Below the pieces are notes generated by a model. The model searched no databases. It worked only from the letters and a program-made list of their open reading frames with translations, and was not told the DNA's origin. A DNA stretch of 7,072 nt from JBOGGX01 sp050744245 (GTDB lineage: Bacteria > Actinomycetota > Acidimicrobiia > Acidimicrobiales > JBOGGX01), in assembly GCA_050744245.1 (NCBI GenBank), contig JBOGGX010000081.1, positions 1 to 7,072 on the forward strand. Reading direction: 5' to 3'. Made by a program: the position numbers and the translations under genes. Every line of letters begins with the position of its first letter. Within the stretch, counting starts at the first letter, position 1. Of the stretch, positions 5,617 through 7,072 are shown piece by piece.

Positions 5617-6927
5617 ATGGCCACGCGCCCAGCCCGCTGGGCCATCGTTGTCGGCATCATCGGGATCGTGCTGCTCGCCGGCGCCGCGCTGTGGCGTTTC
5701 GTCGCCGAGCCGGCACTGGTGAAGTACCCGACCGACCTCGAGGGCGACGCCCATGCCGAGGGGACGGTCACGTTCTTCCTCGACCCGGCGACCAAGGAGC
5801 CGCTCGACCCGCCACGGGAGGTGTCGCTGGTCATCGACCGTCACCTCGAGGTCGACGGCGACGAGAGCGACGGCGATGTGGCCGTGGTCGACGAGATCGA
5901 CGCCCAGCAGATCGACGGCGAGCCGTCGGAGCTGCGCCAGCGCTACGTGATCGACCGCTCGACGCTCGAGAACGTGGCCGACGACCGGGCCTTCGCCTAC
6001 GACGAGGCCAACGTCACCGACCGGTCGCCGGAGTACGCCATCAACCTTCCGTTCGACACCGGCGACGGTCCCTACGACATCTGGAAGAACGGGACGGGCC
6101 AGCCCTATGAGTTCAACGCCACCGACACCTACGAGGTCGACGGGGTCGAGCTCCAGGCGTTCGAGGGCTCGGCCGACGACGTCCCCGCGATCGACGCCTA
6201 CGTGGCCGCGCTCGAACCCCAGGGGGTGCCGACCGAGCTGACCCTCGACGAGCTGCGACCGATCCTGGCCGGGGCCGGGCTCGACCTCGACGCGCTGCTG
6301 GGGGCGTTGCTGCCCCAGCTGGCCGCGGACGACGTGACCGCCCTGTTGGCCATCGCCGAAGAACCGGTCCCGCTCGACTACTACGTGTCCGTCGAGACCA
6401 GGTTCGGCGTCGAACCCAGAACCGGCGCGATCGTCGACCTGTCATCGATCAGCCAGACGGTCGGGGCCCGGCCCGACTCGGCCGCGATCGAGCCCATCGC
6501 CGCCATCCTGGAGCGCTACCCGCAGGTGCCGGAGGCGGTCGGGGCCATCGAGACGTTGAGCGGCTTCGCCACCGGGCCCCCGATCCCCGTGTTCGCGAGC
6601 GAGTACGCCCAGACCGAGGAGTCGAGGTCGGAGACCGTCGAGACGGCGAACGACCTCGCCGGCCAGATCACGCTGGCCAAGCAGACGATCCCGATCGGGC
6701 TGCTGGTGGCCGGGATCATCGCCGTCCTCATCGGCCTCATCGGGTTCTTCATGACCCGCAGCCGGGGCGGCAGCGACAAACCGACCGAGGCGCCGGCACC
6801 GACCGAACCGACACCGACCGAGCCGGAGCCGACCGAGCCGGCCGAGCCGGCGCCACCATCCAAGCCGGCCGAGCCGGCCGAGCCGGCGCCACCATCCAAG
6901 CCGGCCGAGCCATCAGGCCCCGCGTGA
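5617..6927 (+). CDS. DUF3068/PorA-family membrane-anchored protein with Pro/Glu-rich tail
   Basis: Protein of 436 residues with an N-terminal hydrophobic segment (about 8-29), a large acidic extracytoplasmic region (about 30-355), a second membrane segment (about 358-379), a short basic stop (RSR, 381-383) and a Pro/Glu/Ala tail (385-436). The pattern of YDIWKNGTGQPYEFNATDTYEVDGVELQAF (starting at 153) resembles the core of the DUF3068 family, named PorA after corynebacterial porins. That match is from memory and moderate. The two-helix topology suggests a domain looped outside the membrane with both ends cytoplasmic. The porin name should not be taken as function. An alanine/leucine-rich stretch (about 208-250) may be an inserted helical segment. 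The tail holds two perfect 12-residue repeats. The gene is divergent from lgt, but it carries no lipobox, so it is not itself an Lgt substrate. The stop lies about 22 bases before the insertion sequence. Confidence 0.68.
   Translation: MATRPARWAIVVGIIGIVLLAGAALWRFVAEPALVKYPTDLEGDAHAEGTVTFFLDPATKEPLDPPREVSLVIDRHLEVDGDESDGDVAVVDEIDAQQIDGEPSELRQRYVIDRSTLENVADDRAFAYDEANVTDRSPEYAINLPFDTGDGPYDIWKNGTGQPYEFNATDTYEVDGVELQAFEGSADDVPAIDAYVAALEPQGVPTELTLDELRPILAGAGLDLDALLGALLPQLAADDVTALLAIAEEPVPLDYYVSVETRFGVEPRTGAIVDLSSISQTVGARPDSAAIEPIAAILERYPQVPEAVGAIETLSGFATGPPIPVFASEYAQTEESRSETVETANDLAGQITLAKQTIPIGLLVAGIIAVLIGLIGFFMTRSRGGSDKPTEAPAPTEPTPTEPEPTEPAEPAPPSKPAEPAEPAPPSKPAEPSGPA
6835..6911 (+). repeat. 36-bp tandem repeat in the 3' end of the DUF3068 gene
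   Basis: Two perfect adjacent 36-base copies (6835-6870, 6871-6906) followed by five bases of a third. Each encodes EPAEPAPPSKPA (residues 407-418 and 419-430). The array continues a looser TEP/PTE repeat from about residue 389. It makes a flexible, proline-rich C-terminal tail on the cytoplasmic side if the topology is right. The exact DNA identity, third bases included, indicates recent duplication by slippage or unequal recombination. Confidence 0.9.
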
Positions 6928-6982
6928 CCGAACGCCCATTTTTGTCCTTGGGGGTATCCACTTAACCGGAGTAGCGGGCGGG

Positions 6983-6988
6983 TAGCTT
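6983..6988 (+). promoter_or_regulatory. Probable -10 box of a leaderless transposase transcript
   Basis: TAGCTT fits TANNNT and ends 6 bases before the transposase ATG (6995), the spacing expected when transcription starts at the ATG itself. There is no Shine-Dalgarno sequence. Any -35 element would fall at about 6959-6966, in the presumed terminal repeat (CTTAAC), and is weak. Confidence 0.45.
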
Positions 6989-6994
6989 CACGCG

Positions 6995-7072
6995 ATGGAG
7001 GCGCGCACCCCGGTGGCCGGTCGGCACTATCCGAGGTCGACCGGTGAGCTGCTGGCTTGGTTCCCGACCGAC
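6995..7072 (+). CDS. IS1595-family transposase, N-terminus only (cut by window end)
   Basis: The last 78 bases encode 26 residues in an open frame, MEARTPVAGRHYPRSTGELL then AWFPTD. The YPRS..ELLAWFP.D wording is typical of the start of IS1595-family transposases. In those proteins it precedes a zinc-ribbon and then a DDE catalytic domain of the ISXO2-like type. Neither domain is reached here, so whether the enzyme is intact is unknown. It is too short for a strong family call on its own, but the upstream terminal-repeat-like bases agree. It reads away from the DUF3068 gene on the same strand. Confidence 0.65.
   Translation, partial: MEARTPVAGRHYPRSTGELLAWFPTD

Larger units (their letters stand above)
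6950..7072 (+). mobile_element. Left end of an IS1595-family insertion sequence (partial)
   Basis: The window ends inside a transposase gene. The bases just before it, from the G run at 6950-6954 through TATCCACTTAACCGGAG, look like the terminal inverted repeat of IS1595-family elements as I remember them. The family is inferred mainly from the transposase start. The right end, the partner repeat and the target duplication lie outside the window, so the exact boundary at about 6950 is not proved. Confidence 0.6.

Noticed and set aside
4500..5834. 444-codon minus-strand frame across lgt
   Set aside because: Arg-rich shadow frame. The Lgt motifs are in a different minus-strand frame.
6922..6943. 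GCGT/ACGC mini-hairpin followed by five T after the DUF3068 gene
   Set aside because: The stem is only four pairs, overlaps the stop codon and is three bases from a short T run. Too weak to call an intrinsic terminator.

Overview
The window is very GC-rich, densely coded DNA that fits a high-GC actinomycete. The membrane-anchored cytochrome c, the MenJ-type reductase, the divergent Lgt and the DUF3068/PorA protein together resemble class Acidimicrobiia or a relative. That placement is an inference from gene content and protein style, not from a marker gene.

Layout. (1) The left edge cuts into or just touches a membrane-anchored single-haem cytochrome c, probably the last gene of a respiratory (bc-complex-like) cluster lying upstream. 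(2) Its stop codon is followed by a 174-base gap almost filled with a duplicated GC-rich repeat (about 553-718), each copy carrying an imperfect hairpin. (3) Next comes a menaquinone side-chain reductase of the geranylgeranyl-reductase family (menJ, 734-1996). Eight bases later, and probably co-transcribed, is a 906-residue AAA/STAND-type ATPase with a helical-repeat tail but no DNA-binding or catalytic output domain (2005-4725). (4) A prolipoprotein diacylglyceryl transferase (lgt, minus strand, 4727-5596) converges on the ATPase with one base between the stop codons. (5) Divergent from lgt, across a 20-base spacer that must hold both starts of transcription or translation, is a two-TM DUF3068/PorA-family surface protein (5617-6927) ending in a proline/glutamate repeat tail. 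(6) The right edge enters an insertion sequence, apparently of the IS1595 family. Its probable left terminus and the first 26 codons of its transposase are visible.

How the genes fit together. Cytochrome c and MenJ point to one theme: menaquinone-based aerobic electron transport, with MenJ tuning the quinone tail and the cytochrome carrying electrons on the outer face of the membrane. The ATPase may be a regulatory or signalling protein carried in the same transcript, but nothing shows its output. Lgt and the DUF3068 protein form a separate, envelope-related divergent pair.

I see no RNA gene, CRISPR array, prophage or clear defence system. The items most worth a second look are the intergenic repeat, the atypical Lgt active-site signature, the very compact divergent and leaderless promoters, and the output-less ATPase behind menJ.
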